From: Clostridiales bacterium | GTDB taxonomy: Bacteria > Bacillota > Clostridia > Christensenellales > Aristaeellaceae | Assembly: GCA_004557125.1 (NCBI GenBank) | Contig: SFET01000024.1 | Location: 1-30,770, forward strand | Direction: 5' to 3' | Length of the DNA: 30,770 nucleotides | Made by a program: the position numbers and the translations under genes | Shown here: positions 22,937 to 30,770 of the stretch, in pieces | Layout: each line of letters opens with the position of its first letter | Position numbering within the stretch: position 1 is the stretch's first letter | The notes under the pieces: generated by a model | Database searches by the model: none | Told to the model about the DNA's origin: nothing | What the model saw: only the letters and a program-made list of their open reading frames with translations

Positions 22937-24109
22937 ATGAAGAAAACCGGTTTTGTCCTGGCAGCCCTTGCGCTGCTCATTGCCCTGGTCGCGCTTTCTG
23001 GCGCCGCCTGCGCGCAAAACGCGAATCCGCACGCCGCCGAATGGCTGGACGAGGCGATGACCGCGTCGCTCGAAACCATCAAGCGCGTCGATGACGCAGG
23101 GATTTTCTATAAAATGACCTGCGATTACGACTACGACAATCCCCTCTTTCAGACCCTCCTCGGCAAATTCGGCCAGTATGACGCGGGCTGCTCGGCGTTC
23201 ACCACCTGGAACGAAACGGGCGACTGCTTCCTGACCGCCAGAAACTACGATTACCGGCATACCGATCCCAATGGCGCGTATACCGGCCTGAACGTGGCCC
23301 TTCACTGCGCCCCGGAGGGCAAATACAAATCCATCGGCATCGCGGACGCCTGCTGGCTCAGCCTGGCCGGCGGCGCCTACTATGCCGGCGTGCTGGATGA
23401 CGGCACGACGGATACCTCGCTGGCCGTACTGCTCCCGTATCTGTGCGTGGATGGCCTCAATGAAAAGGGCGTGAGCGTCTCCATTCTGAAGCTGGATGTG
23501 AAGGAGGGCGAGACCCCCGTCGATCAGCAGGAGCCGGGCAAGGTCGCGATCGGCCATTCCGTGCTGGCACGCTATATCCTGGACAACTGCGCCACGGTGG
23601 AGGAAGCCGTTGCCCTGGCCAAGGAATACAACATCCGCAATACGGGCGGCATGGACTTCCATCTGTTCGTCACCGACGCCACGGGTGCTTCCGTCGTGCT
23701 GGAGTGGCGCTACAATCAGCTGACCGTGACGGACACCAACGCCGTGACCAACTACTATGTGGGCTATGACGACGCCGAGGATCGCTACAAGGACGGCGTC
23801 TGCACGGAAAAGGTGACTCCGCTGGGCAACACCGTGCGGGAGTATCACTATGGCTATGGCCACGGCTATCACCGCCTGACCGGCATCGTCAGCGCGGTGG
23901 AGCGCTATCTCGACTTTACCCAGGAGGGCTACATGACGAAGATGACCCCGGCCCAGGCCATGAAGATCCTCAGCGTCGCGGCGCAGGATCCGGGCACGGA
24001 GGCGACCTCCATGACGCAGTACAGCGTGATCTACAATGCGCAGGACGCGAGCGCAACCGTCTGGCTGCAGCAGGACTATACCACGCCCTATTCTCTGACG
24101 ATCGAATGA
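22937..24109 (+). CDS. Secreted Ntn-type linear amide hydrolase (choloylglycine hydrolase family) with pro-region
   Basis: Predicted amidase of 390 residues. A signal peptide covers about 1-26 (ends GAACA-Q). Residues 27-84 form a pro-region. C85 (AGCSAF) is the likely nucleophile, with R102 and D105 in TARNYDY. The C-to-R and C-to-D distances of 17 and 20 match the family pattern of bile salt hydrolases and penicillin V acylases (16 and 19). DGLNEKGVSVSILKL and VTNYYV match the family's conserved Asn segments. The Cys must become N-terminal by removal of the pro-region, probably by self-cleavage. Bile salts, N-acyl amino acids or penicillin-like amides are all possible substrates. The ATG at 22937 has GGAAAGGA nine bases upstream; three earlier in-frame starts lack this. 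Confidence 0.85.
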   Translation: MKKTGFVLAALALLIALVALSGAACAQNANPHAAEWLDEAMTASLETIKRVDDAGIFYKMTCDYDYDNPLFQTLLGKFGQYDAGCSAFTTWNETGDCFLTARNYDYRHTDPNGAYTGLNVALHCAPEGKYKSIGIADACWLSLAGGAYYAGVLDDGTTDTSLAVLLPYLCVDGLNEKGVSVSILKLDVKEGETPVDQQEPGKVAIGHSVLARYILDNCATVEEAVALAKEYNIRNTGGMDFHLFVTDATGASVVLEWRYNQLTVTDTNAVTNYYVGYDDAEDRYKDGVCTEKVTPLGNTVREYHYGYGHGYHRLTGIVSAVERYLDFTQEGYMTKMTPAQAMKILSVAAQDPGTEATSMTQYSVIYNAQDASATVWLQQDYTTPYSLTIE

Positions 24110-24170
24110 GCGTCGCAAGCAAGCTGATGTGAATGAACCGCTTCCCTTGGAACGGAAAAGGAGATTTGGC

Positions 24171-24755
24171 ATGAAAAAGAAAATCGCCCTGCTGATGATC
24201 GCGCTGCTGTGCCTGCTTCTTCCGGCCTGTGCCAGCGCCTACACCATGTACGTCAAAACCTCGAATGGCGGCGCCGTCAACGTGCGCCTGAAGCCGAGCA
24301 CCGATTCCGAATCGGTCGGCAAGCTGAACTACGGCTCTGCGGTCGAGGTGCTGCAGAATGAGGGAAGCTGGACCGTCGTGAATTGGCAGGGCTACAGCCA
24401 GCCGTGCTATATCCAGTCCCGCTATCTGGTTTCCGAATATCCCGGCAGCAAGTCAAAGACGACGGACAAGAGCAGCGATGACAAGGGCGCGACCAGCATT
24501 GCCGATGTGGATTTCAAGTCCTTCAAGCTGGTTGAGCCGTACGATGTCTATGTTCAGGCCAGCCATGCCGGCGGCTATGTCAACCTCCGTTGGGCCCCGA
24601 GCATGGATGCGGCTGTGGCCGAGCGTGTCAATGACGGCTCCATGCTGCGGGTGATCGCAGAGGGACGCGGCTGGTATCAGGTGCAGGATGAACGCAGCGG
24701 CTATGTCGGCTTCATGCGCAAGGGATTCCTCATCCGCTATGATGACGAATCCTGA
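24171..24755 (+). CDS. Secreted protein with two SH3b domains
   Basis: Protein of 194 residues. The signal peptide MKKKIALLMIALLCLLLPACASA could be cut after ASA, or the LPAC stretch could act as a lipobox; sequence alone does not decide. Two bacterial SH3 domains follow: about 24-91 (GAVNVRLKPSTDSESVGKL, GSWTVVNWQGY) and about 125-190 (GYVNLRWAPSMDAAVAERV, GRGWYQVQDERSGYVGF), joined by a Ser/Lys/Asp-rich linker. SH3b domains bind peptidoglycan or peptides. No catalytic domain is attached, so it may serve as a wall-binding adaptor. The start has AAAAGGAGATTTGGC upstream. It lies 61 bp after the amidase gene and 36 bp before the next gene, probably one operon. Confidence 0.88.
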   Translation: MKKKIALLMIALLCLLLPACASAYTMYVKTSNGGAVNVRLKPSTDSESVGKLNYGSAVEVLQNEGSWTVVNWQGYSQPCYIQSRYLVSEYPGSKSKTTDKSSDDKGATSIADVDFKSFKLVEPYDVYVQASHAGGYVNLRWAPSMDAAVAERVNDGSMLRVIAEGRGWYQVQDERSGYVGFMRKGFLIRYDDES

Positions 24756-24791
24756 GGGCGACGCAAAACAGATTGAGGAGGGATATTCACG

Positions 24792-25358
24792 ATGAAAAAG
24801 TGCTTTGCGATGCTTCTTGCGGCGCTGATGCTCCTGGGATGCGGCCTTGCCGTCGCTGAAGAGCAGCATGACGAAGTCAGCATGGACGAAGACGCTGTGC
24901 AGATCCATTTCGCCATTGAAATGGATCGTCTGCCGGAAGGCTACGCCTACTATACCGAGGAAAGCGGCGGAAGCCTCTTTGCCGTTTTCTACAAGGAGGA
25001 CGAAAACCACGAGGCGGACAGGACGGCGCCGGCGGTCTATGTCTCCGTCGCCTATGCGGACGGCTTCAGCGGCGTTACGCTCAATACGGATGTGACCGAT
25101 GAACAGATGCTGGAGATTGAAGAAACGCTGGCCGCTGACTACAACAGCCCGAGCATTGAAATCCGGGAGACCCGCTACGGCACCCGGATGATCTGCATCA
25201 CCGAGAACGATGCCCAGACGGACTATGCCGACATGATTACCATCTGGAACGGCTACTTCATCACCGTCGGCATCCAGAAGACAGAGCAGATCGTCGAGGA
25301 GGACATGGAGCTGGCCCTCCAGATTGTCAGCGATCTCTGGGTCGTGGACAAGGAATAA
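24792..25358 (+). CDS. Small exported protein, probable lipoprotein, unknown function
   Basis: Protein of 188 residues. The signal peptide MKKCFAMLLAALMLLGCGLA contains an LLGC lipobox, so lipid anchoring at C17 is likely. The mature part is acidic (many Asp/Glu), alternating strand-like, with no recognised domain. Distinctive segments are YTEESGGSLFAVFYKEDENH, RETRYGTRMICITEND and WNGYFITVGIQKTEQIVEED. The start at 24792 follows GAGGAGGGATATTCACG. It is last in the amidase-SH3 operon and is followed by a terminator. Confidence 0.82.
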   Translation: MKKCFAMLLAALMLLGCGLAVAEEQHDEVSMDEDAVQIHFAIEMDRLPEGYAYYTEESGGSLFAVFYKEDENHEADRTAPAVYVSVAYADGFSGVTLNTDVTDEQMLEIEETLAADYNSPSIEIRETRYGTRMICITENDAQTDYADMITIWNGYFITVGIQKTEQIVEEDMELALQIVSDLWVVDKE

Positions 25359-25381
25359 GACCCCGCTTATCCATATCAGAC

Positions 25382-25415
25382 TGCGCCGCCTGCTTTTGCA
25401 GGTTGGCGCACTTTT
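25382..25415 (+). terminator. Intrinsic terminator of the amidase-SH3-lipoprotein operon
   Basis: TGCGCC-g-CCTGC (25382-25393), a TTTT loop and GCAGG-tt-GGCGCA (25398-25410) form an 11-bp stem with a small internal loop, followed by CTTTTG. It lies 23 bp after the stop at 25358. Confidence 0.8.
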
Positions 25416-25512
25416 GTTCAGCCAAAATCCCCGGATGGGGCGCTGATGGGCAGCGCAGTCAGGACGGGCCCGGCGCCGGGCAGAGAAAATTTTGTGCTGA
25501 AAAAGAACGGTG

Positions 25513-25536
25513 CATGGGAACCGATTCCAGCCCATG
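25513..25536 (+). promoter_or_regulatory. Inverted repeat upstream of the protease-inhibitor gene
   Basis: CATGGG (25513-25518) and CCCATG (25531-25536) enclose a 12-nt spacer. The AT-rich TATATT at 25545-25550, 27 nt before the gene start, could be a -10, but no good -35 is seen at 17 bp; the repeat overlaps the -35 place and may be an operator or activator site. Confidence 0.35.
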
Positions 25537-25576
25537 ATCGTCTATATATTGAAGCTATTGAGGAGGTCATGAGACG

Positions 25577-26569
25577 ATGAAAACATGGATCGCACTTCTG
25601 TCGGCCCTTTTGCTGACGTTGTCCTGTGCGGCGGCGGAGTCCCCGGAGGCAGGCCATACGGCGATGCTCTCCCTTATTGCCAATCCCAGTACCGGCTATT
25701 CCTGGGCAGGCGCTGTGCTGGGCGGGGATACCGTCCGGCTGGACAGCGCGGAAGGAACCTACATCCCGGATGCGCAGACCGCCGCGATGACCGGCGCCGG
25801 CGGGCAAACGCAGTTTGTGCTCACGGCCGTGAAGCCGGGAAGCAGCGTCATCACCTTTGATTATCGCCGCAGCTGGGAGGACACGGCGCTGGAGCAGAGG
25901 GTCTATCTGGCTGTCGTGGATCAGGCGCTGAATCTGACCTTGACGGATGTGACGGAAACCGGCGTTCTGCAGGGCGCCGTGCTTTCTCTGGACGAGGAGA
26001 ATCACACCGCGCTGATTGAGCATGACATGCTCGGCGAAATCCTGGCGCGGTTCAGCCCGGAGATGCCCTTGCCGGCCTTGGATGAGCAGATCGTGATCTG
26101 CACGGATGGGACGATGACGCTTTCTTTGCCGGCCATGGTGAACGTGCGCGCATGGTGCCGCATTTCCCCTGCGGATGCCAGTGACGATGCCGCTCAGCCG
26201 TCCTCCTTTGCGGCGTTCACGGGTCTGAGCGCATTTATGCGTCAGGTGACGGAGGACAATCCCGTGATCTCCGTCTCGTACTCCGATGGCTACGCCAGCC
26301 TTGCCCCGGAATACGCCACGGATTCTCCCGATGAGATTCAGGCCATCCTGGATGCCGCGCTGCAGATTGAAATCGGTTCTGTCAGCGATATGGCTGTGAC
26401 GGACTGGGATCCCGTCCTGCGCGTCACCAGCGCCGATGGTCAGTGCTGGTTCGCTGCCTTCAACGGCCATTGGCTGACGAAGGATGGGGTCAACTACAAT
26501 CTGCTGCATGACGAGGCGTTCTGGGCGCAGACTGCCAGGCTCCGTCAGGCAGATGATGCCCAGGAATGA
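25577..26569 (+). CDS. Exported protein with chagasin-like (I42) cysteine-protease inhibitor domain
   Basis: Protein of 330 residues. The signal peptide ends near CAAA (residue 20). Residues about 26-115 carry the three inhibitor loops of the I42/chagasin family: N36-P-S-T-G40 (ANPSTGYSW), the Gly-rich loop G73-A-G-G76, and R97-R-S-W100 (FDYRRSWED, in place of the usual R-P-W). Such inhibitors block papain-like cysteine proteases. The remaining 215 residues are not recognised; about 120-195 look like a small beta domain (LDEENHTALIEHDMLGEILA) and 200-330 another (SYSDGYASLAPEYA; TSADGQCWFAAFNGHWL). The start follows GAGGAGG, 10 nt upstream. The double-domain C-terminus is unusual for the family, which is normally about 110-130 residues. 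Confidence 0.85.
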   Translation: MKTWIALLSALLLTLSCAAAESPEAGHTAMLSLIANPSTGYSWAGAVLGGDTVRLDSAEGTYIPDAQTAAMTGAGGQTQFVLTAVKPGSSVITFDYRRSWEDTALEQRVYLAVVDQALNLTLTDVTETGVLQGAVLSLDEENHTALIEHDMLGEILARFSPEMPLPALDEQIVICTDGTMTLSLPAMVNVRAWCRISPADASDDAAQPSSFAAFTGLSAFMRQVTEDNPVISVSYSDGYASLAPEYATDSPDEIQAILDAALQIEIGSVSDMAVTDWDPVLRVTSADGQCWFAAFNGHWLTKDGVNYNLLHDEAFWAQTARLRQADDAQE

Positions 26570-26601
26570 CATCGATCGCAAACAAACGACATATCCTTTG
26601 C

Positions 26602-26630
26602 AAAGCGCCGCAGCCATGCGGCGCTTTTGT
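26602..26630 (+). terminator. Intrinsic terminator of the inhibitor gene
   Basis: A perfect 11-bp stem, AAAGCGCCGCA (26602-26612) with TGCGGCGCTTT (26617-26627), GCCA loop, ends in TTTTGT. It lies 32 bp after the stop. Confidence 0.92.
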
Positions 26631-26872
26631 CGGCCAAACGGCCCGTGGCCGCTCCCACTTCCGAACGGCTTTGCAATGTCAAGCTATTCCGTGCTCGCTG
26701 TACGATACCTTGCGCAGTTTCCTATCGCGTAAAAACCGCCAGGGAACGTCATGTTCCCTGGCGGTGAATGGAGGATACATCATCTTGATCCGAGATCATC
26801 ATGACTGCCCATCCGGCGAGGCCTCCGGGCATGGGATGGTTTGGCTTGTCCTCGGGTTGCCTCCCGGCGCGG
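26631..26872. other. Convergent intergenic region without further genes
   Basis: The gap from 26570 to 26872 (303 bp) lies between convergent genes. It contains the two terminators at 26602-26630 (plus) and 26731-26764 (minus). I see no promoter, repeat or credible small gene in the rest. Confidence 0.6.
26731..26764 (-). terminator. Intrinsic terminator of the surface-protein gene
   Basis: On the minus strand a perfect 12-bp stem, CCGCCAGGGAAC with GTTCCCTGGCGG (26764-26753 and 26747-26736), 5-nt loop, is followed by TTTTT. It lies about 108 nt after the stop of the gene at 26873. Confidence 0.92.
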
Positions 26873-29800
26873 TCATCTGCGGCGCCCTTTACGGTACACG
26901 ACCGCCACCACAGCCGCGGCCGAGAGCGCCAGCAGCAGCCACAGCGTCAGCTGTGAGCTGTCGCCGGTCTGCGGCAGAAGGGTCAGCGTCGCGGAATCGG
27001 AGAGGACGTAGTCCCCGAACTGATCCGTGACCACGCAGCGCACGGTCAGGCCGTTGTGCTCCTCCTTGACCGATTCGATGCGGTAGGTGTCCTGATTGGC
27101 GCCCGGGATGTCCTCCCAGCGATCCGTTCCGGTCATGCGCTGCCACTGGTAGCGGTAGGGCGCCTTACCGCCGGCGGCCTTCACGGTGAATACGGCCTCC
27201 TGCCCCGCGGAGACGGGGATGCTCACGGGCTGCTCGATGATGCACAGCTGCGTGATCAGCAGCAGACGCACATGGTTGTCCACATCAGCGTATTCTTCGT
27301 AATTCCCGTTCGCGCTCACATAAAGGTCCAGATTCTGCAGGCTGCGGCCCTTCGTCAGCTCCCTCAGCGGGATATCCATGGAGTAGCCGAAGTCATCGCC
27401 CATGGAAAGCTCGAACCGGTGGGTGAACAGGGTTTCGCCGCGATACACGCTGGTCAGGACCGGCGTAACGTTCGATGCGGTATTGCCACTCAGGTTCTTG
27501 ACGTTGACGCGCACATAGTCCTCGCCGTTCAGCTTGAAGATCCGGGCGCTCAGCGACAGGTCGTGCACATCGGTCTCAAACGTCTTCTCGTCCCCGCTGA
27601 GCCGGGTGATCAGGATCGACTCATTTGTATCATCCAGCGTCTGGGGTGCGTCCGCGCCCGTCAGCATCAGGACGCCGTTCTCCATCGTCCCGTTCACCGC
27701 GATGTCACCTTGCACGCTCTCGATGGTCGCGGTGAGATTCTTGTCGCCCGACCAGTTCGTCGGAATCAGCAGCTTGGCCTCGTAGTAGTGCGTATCGCCC
27801 GGCATCAGCATGGCGGTCTGCACCTCCTGGACCGTCGTGGCGCCGTTGGCGTTCGTCCGGGTGATTTCCCAGCTGTCGTTGTTCAGCTCATCGTACATGC
27901 CGCTGACGCGTCTGACGGCATACGCGCCGGTCATGACCTTTGTGGCGCTGAACGCATTGCTGTTGTTTGCCGGGTTGGCGCAGTCAATGTGAAGGGTCTG
28001 AACGTCTGTGCTGCCGTTTTTGATCTTCACATCGATGCCGGACAGCGGGACGTTGCCGGTGTTCTTGACAGAGAACACGATGTCGATGTAGTCGCCGGCG
28101 CAGACGCTCGTATCCTTGGGCGTAGCGGTCATCAGCTCCGCCGAGCTGACCAGCTTGTAGGTGAACTTGGAGAACGACTGCCGCAGATAGGAGCCCTCGC
28201 TGGTTTGCAGATCCACCGAGTAGAAGCCGGTGCCGCTGTCCTGCAGCTTGATGGTGTTGGGGCTTTCCTTGAGCTCCACCATGTTAAAGGGGCCGCAGAC
28301 CGTATCCGTGCCGGGGTCATAGCGCAGGCAGCGCACCATATACTTCGGTTGCGCCGTCGGTTTCGTCGGGTCCGGGGTCGAGCATTCCGTCCAGTACAGA
28401 TACACGCCCGTGCCAAACTTGACGATGTCAAACTGGTCCGCGTTGATCTCCACGTCGAGATTCGTAACCGGTGGGAACGCGGTCGGGTTATTCGCATCCA
28501 GTGTGACACACTTGAGCCGATGGATGTCCTTGCCCTCCTCCTGCTTGACCCGCTCCAGATAGAACAGCGTGTCCTTGAACGTGTAGTAAGCGCCGCTAAT
28601 CTGGCTATAGACCCGGAAATTGACGATGTTCCCCTGTGCCAGCAGAAGACGGGAATTATAGGAAATGTAAGAAAGCTCGCTGAGCCCGGTATTGTCATTT
28701 CTGTTCAGCGAATAGATGTTGATCTTTTGTTGCTGCTGACTAGTCGTTTTCCCGTTGGGTATGCCAATATGGTAGCGGCTAATGCCGTATCCGTCTCTGA
28801 ACGTGGTATTGTCGATCTCCTCATACCCCGCCAGAATCGTTGTGGAGGAAGGATCCTGGTCGAAGACAATCTGGCCATAGATATTTTTCTTGCCGTCGCT
28901 GCTCGTACAGGTGCTGACGATGTAAACGGATTTTTCGTAGTTCGCCGTCGCACTCAGAAAGACCTCTGGCATGATGGCGTAGTCATCCTTGCGGAACACC
29001 CTTGTGTGCTCCTGATAGAATACGATATCCAATCCTTTGTGCTCGTTCTGCTTCATCAGCACGGTCGTCAGGACGGATTCATCGGGAGCTTGAGGCGTTG
29101 TGCCGGAGCCGGTGCCGGTGAACATGCCGCTCAGGATCGTCAGCGCGCAGAAGCTGCTCCCCTGATTGTTCAACCCACGGCTGACCTCCACCGCAAAGTC
29201 GTAGTCCGCATACGTCTGGCGCTTGGGTGTAGTGCCGTTCTCGCCGTTGTTCGCATTCCCGATTGAGTTTTGGGCCCGGCAGCCGACATCTCCTTGTATG
29301 GTCGTGTCATTCAGGTTGCACCACATCAGCCGCGCTCCGACTTTGTTCGATCCGGTAGCTGCGCCGGGCTGGATCCAGAACAGATAGGTCTGGTCGCCAA
29401 TCACCGCGTACTGGAAATTCCCGGTCGCGCTGTCGATCTGGCTGAACACCTTCTTTGTTTCGGTCGGCTCCACGCCGCTGCTGCCATTGGTTACGATGTC
29501 CGTCTCGGGTGTCACCGGTTCTCTCGCGCCTGTGCTGTCAAAGTGCTGGTATTCCCCATCCGACGGCGCGCTCAGCGTCATCGCCGAATTGCTCTGGCCA
29601 AGGCTCTCCTCATCGTTAATCAGGGTGTGCTGCCATTTGAGGAACAGCACGCGGACGGTGACGCCTATGCCCATGCCGTACTTCGCGTTTGCGCTGACGC
29701 CCTTGATGGCGAGGTCCACGACGGGGTTGAGGTAGCCGTAGCCGCGCAGCGCGACGCTCGCCACATCCTGCAGGCCCAGACCGATCGTGCCGCCCAGCTC

Positions 29801-30770
29801 CAGTCGGATGGAAATGGTGAATCCGCTATCTTTGCCGTTGAAGTATTCGATCGTCGGGTCTTTCGTAATCGCCATCGTGCCATCGACGAAATCCATGTTC
29901 ACGGTCACTTTGGTCTCCAGACCGAAGCTGGCGCCCATGCTGAAATCCACGCCGGCAAAGAATGGCACCGGGCCCATCATAAAGGTCTGGGTGAAGGCGG
30001 CCTTGAAGGCCAGCGTCGCGCCGGCGTCGCCGTCCATGGTCAGCTTGTGCTCGTTCGAGTTGTACACGCCCTGCACGGACACAAAGGGGTTCACGCTCGC
30101 CCCAAAGCTGCCCAGCATTTTGGGCTCCGTGGTGGTGTTGACACCGCGATACGCGCCGGCCTTGGCCAGCAGCTTGTCCGCCGTGCTCTTCGCCGCGAAT
30201 TCCTTCTTCGCGTTTTCTATGTCCTGCGTGTCTTCGCTTTTCCAGCTGGTGTCCTTGCTCGAGTAAGTGGCTCCCCAGGAAAACATCGCCCGGCCCGAGG
30301 GCAGAATCATAAACTTCGGCGCCTTGCCCGGGATGCTGACGGCCAGACGTTCGCCTCCGATGAAGGGGACAGACGTCGGAATGTCAAAGCCAAATCCGCC
30401 GTCGCCGCCGAAGAACTTGAACAGCGTGCTGCTTTCGCTCAGGAAGGGCTCATCGACGATCGCCTTCTGAATGTCCAGCTGGGTATCAAACGTATAGTCC
30501 TGCTTGTCCTTGGTGATGATCTTGAAGTAGACCTTCGTGCCCGGCTGAAGGATGCTCAGCCAAGCCTTCGAAACGACCGTATCCTTGCCGTCGTAGAGAT
30601 GATGCAGCTCCAGCGTGCCGTCCGTGGCGCTGCTCAGCTTCGCGGAGACGGCGTGGCTGTAATCATTCTTGGGCGAATAGTAGAACGTGCTCTTTTCGGT
30701 GAGGATGTCGCAGCCGTTAAAGCCGCTCATGATCAGATACGGCTTGCCGTCGTCCTTCTCCAGGTAGATG
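26873..30770 (-). CDS. Giant LPXTG cell-wall-anchored surface protein (partial, 5' end outside window)
   Basis: The frame is open to the right edge, giving the C-terminal 1298 residues. The sorting signal at the end is complete: LPQTG followed by D, a hydrophobic stretch (LWLLLALSAAAVVAVVY) and RKGRRR, the sortase-A-like layout. Before it lies an Ig-like domain (PVSIPVSAGQEAVFTVKAAG; YQWQRMTG; LTVRCVVTD), and further up a CARDB-like segment (YIDIVFSVKNTGNVPLSGID). The larger N-terminal part is rich in beta strands and Gly/aromatic residues (GYGYLNPVVDLAIKG, FDSTGAREPVTPETD) and is not recognised. The middle (about 430-900) could be a beta-propeller-like or adhesin domain. A signal peptide and start must lie to the right of the window. 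It is on the wall and probably binds a host, diet or neighbour-cell ligand. Confidence 0.88.
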   Translation of the reverse strand, partial: IYLEKDDGKPYLIMSGFNGCDILTEKSTFYYSPKNDYSHAVSAKLSSATDGTLELHHLYDGKDTVVSKAWLSILQPGTKVYFKIITKDKQDYTFDTQLDIQKAIVDEPFLSESSTLFKFFGGDGGFGFDIPTSVPFIGGERLAVSIPGKAPKFMILPSGRAMFSWGATYSSKDTSWKSEDTQDIENAKKEFAAKSTADKLLAKAGAYRGVNTTTEPKMLGSFGASVNPFVSVQGVYNSNEHKLTMDGDAGATLAFKAAFTQTFMMGPVPFFAGVDFSMGASFGLETKVTVNMDFVDGTMAITKDPTIEYFNGKDSGFTISIRLELGGTIGLGLQDVASVALRGYGYLNPVVDLAIKGVSANAKYGMGIGVTVRVLFLKWQHTLINDEESLGQSNSAMTLSAPSDGEYQHFDSTGAREPVTPETDIVTNGSSGVEPTETKKVFSQIDSATGNFQYAVIGDQTYLFWIQPGAATGSNKVGARLMWCNLNDTTIQGDVGCRAQNSIGNANNGENGTTPKRQTYADYDFAVEVSRGLNNQGSSFCALTILSGMFTGTGSGTTPQAPDESVLTTVLMKQNEHKGLDIVFYQEHTRVFRKDDYAIMPEVFLSATANYEKSVYIVSTCTSSDGKKNIYGQIVFDQDPSSTTILAGYEEIDNTTFRDGYGISRYHIGIPNGKTTSQQQQKINIYSLNRNDNTGLSELSYISYNSRLLLAQGNIVNFRVYSQISGAYYTFKDTLFYLERVKQEEGKDIHRLKCVTLDANNPTAFPPVTNLDVEINADQFDIVKFGTGVYLYWTECSTPDPTKPTAQPKYMVRCLRYDPGTDTVCGPFNMVELKESPNTIKLQDSGTGFYSVDLQTSEGSYLRQSFSKFTYKLVSSAELMTATPKDTSVCAGDYIDIVFSVKNTGNVPLSGIDVKIKNGSTDVQTLHIDCANPANNSNAFSATKVMTGAYAVRRVSGMYDELNNDSWEITRTNANGATTVQEVQTAMLMPGDTHYYEAKLLIPTNWSGDKNLTATIESVQGDIAVNGTMENGVLMLTGADAPQTLDDTNESILITRLSGDEKTFETDVHDLSLSARIFKLNGEDYVRVNVKNLSGNTASNVTPVLTSVYRGETLFTHRFELSMGDDFGYSMDIPLRELTKGRSLQNLDLYVSANGNYEEYADVDNHVRLLLITQLCIIEQPVSIPVSAGQEAVFTVKAAGGKAPYRYQWQRMTGTDRWEDIPGANQDTYRIESVKEEHNGLTVRCVVTDQFGDYVLSDSATLTLLPQTGDSSQLTLWLLLALSAAAVVAVVYRKGRRR

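Noticed and set aside
27056..29266. Plus-strand open frame of 736 codons
   Set aside because: It is antisense to the LPQTG surface protein, whose sorting signal and terminator confirm the minus strand.

Overview
The window reads as the chromosome of a GC-rich anaerobic Gram-positive bacterium of the class Clostridia. Supporting signs are strong AGGAGG-type ribosome sites, Lys-rich signal peptides of the MKK...LALA type, YesM/YesN-type two-component regulators beside CUT1 sugar transporters that carry no ATPase gene, an oxygen-independent radical-SAM sulfatase maturase, and an LPQTG sortase signal. The signal peptides resemble Christensenellales/Aristaeella-like gut clostridia, but that finer placement is an impression.

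Layout. (A) 1-6512, minus strand: histidine kinase, AraC-type response regulator, solute-binding protein (SBP) and two CUT1 permeases, the last cut by the left edge. This is a sugar-sensing and uptake cassette. (B) 6750-14042: anaerobic sulfatase-maturing enzyme, then (reading the minus-strand operon from its start) cytosolic sulfatase, LplB-like permease, LplC-like permease and a large SBP, with a divergent AraC regulator. This looks like uptake of a sulfated oligosaccharide with desulfation inside the cell. (C) 14298-20001, minus strand: LacI-type regulator, then tctC-tctB-tctA-sulfatase behind a near-consensus promoter with two matching operator-like palindromes exactly 42 bp apart. This looks like uptake of a sulfated small organic anion by a tripartite tricarboxylate-type transporter. 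The single maturase in B can serve both sulfatases.

(D) 20218-22351, plus strand: a translationally coupled four-gene set of ECF sigma factor, small two-TM protein, seven-TM protein of unknown family and PrsW-type intramembrane protease, closed by a strong terminator. A paralogue of the two-TM protein follows at 22504. This is the best candidate for an undescribed system: an envelope-stress sigma module whose probable anti-sigma is a minimal two-TM protein. (E) 22937-26569, plus strand: secreted proteins (Ntn amide hydrolase with a pro-region, double SH3b protein, small lipoprotein-like protein, chagasin-like protease inhibitor). (F) 26873-30770, minus strand: the C-terminal 1298 residues of a giant sortase-anchored surface protein.

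A recurring design is that all three SBP genes are followed at once by strong hairpins, consistent with making more binding protein than permease. No tRNA, rRNA, CRISPR array, transposase or phage gene was seen. Coordinates and starts are from reading the sequence; no database search was run.
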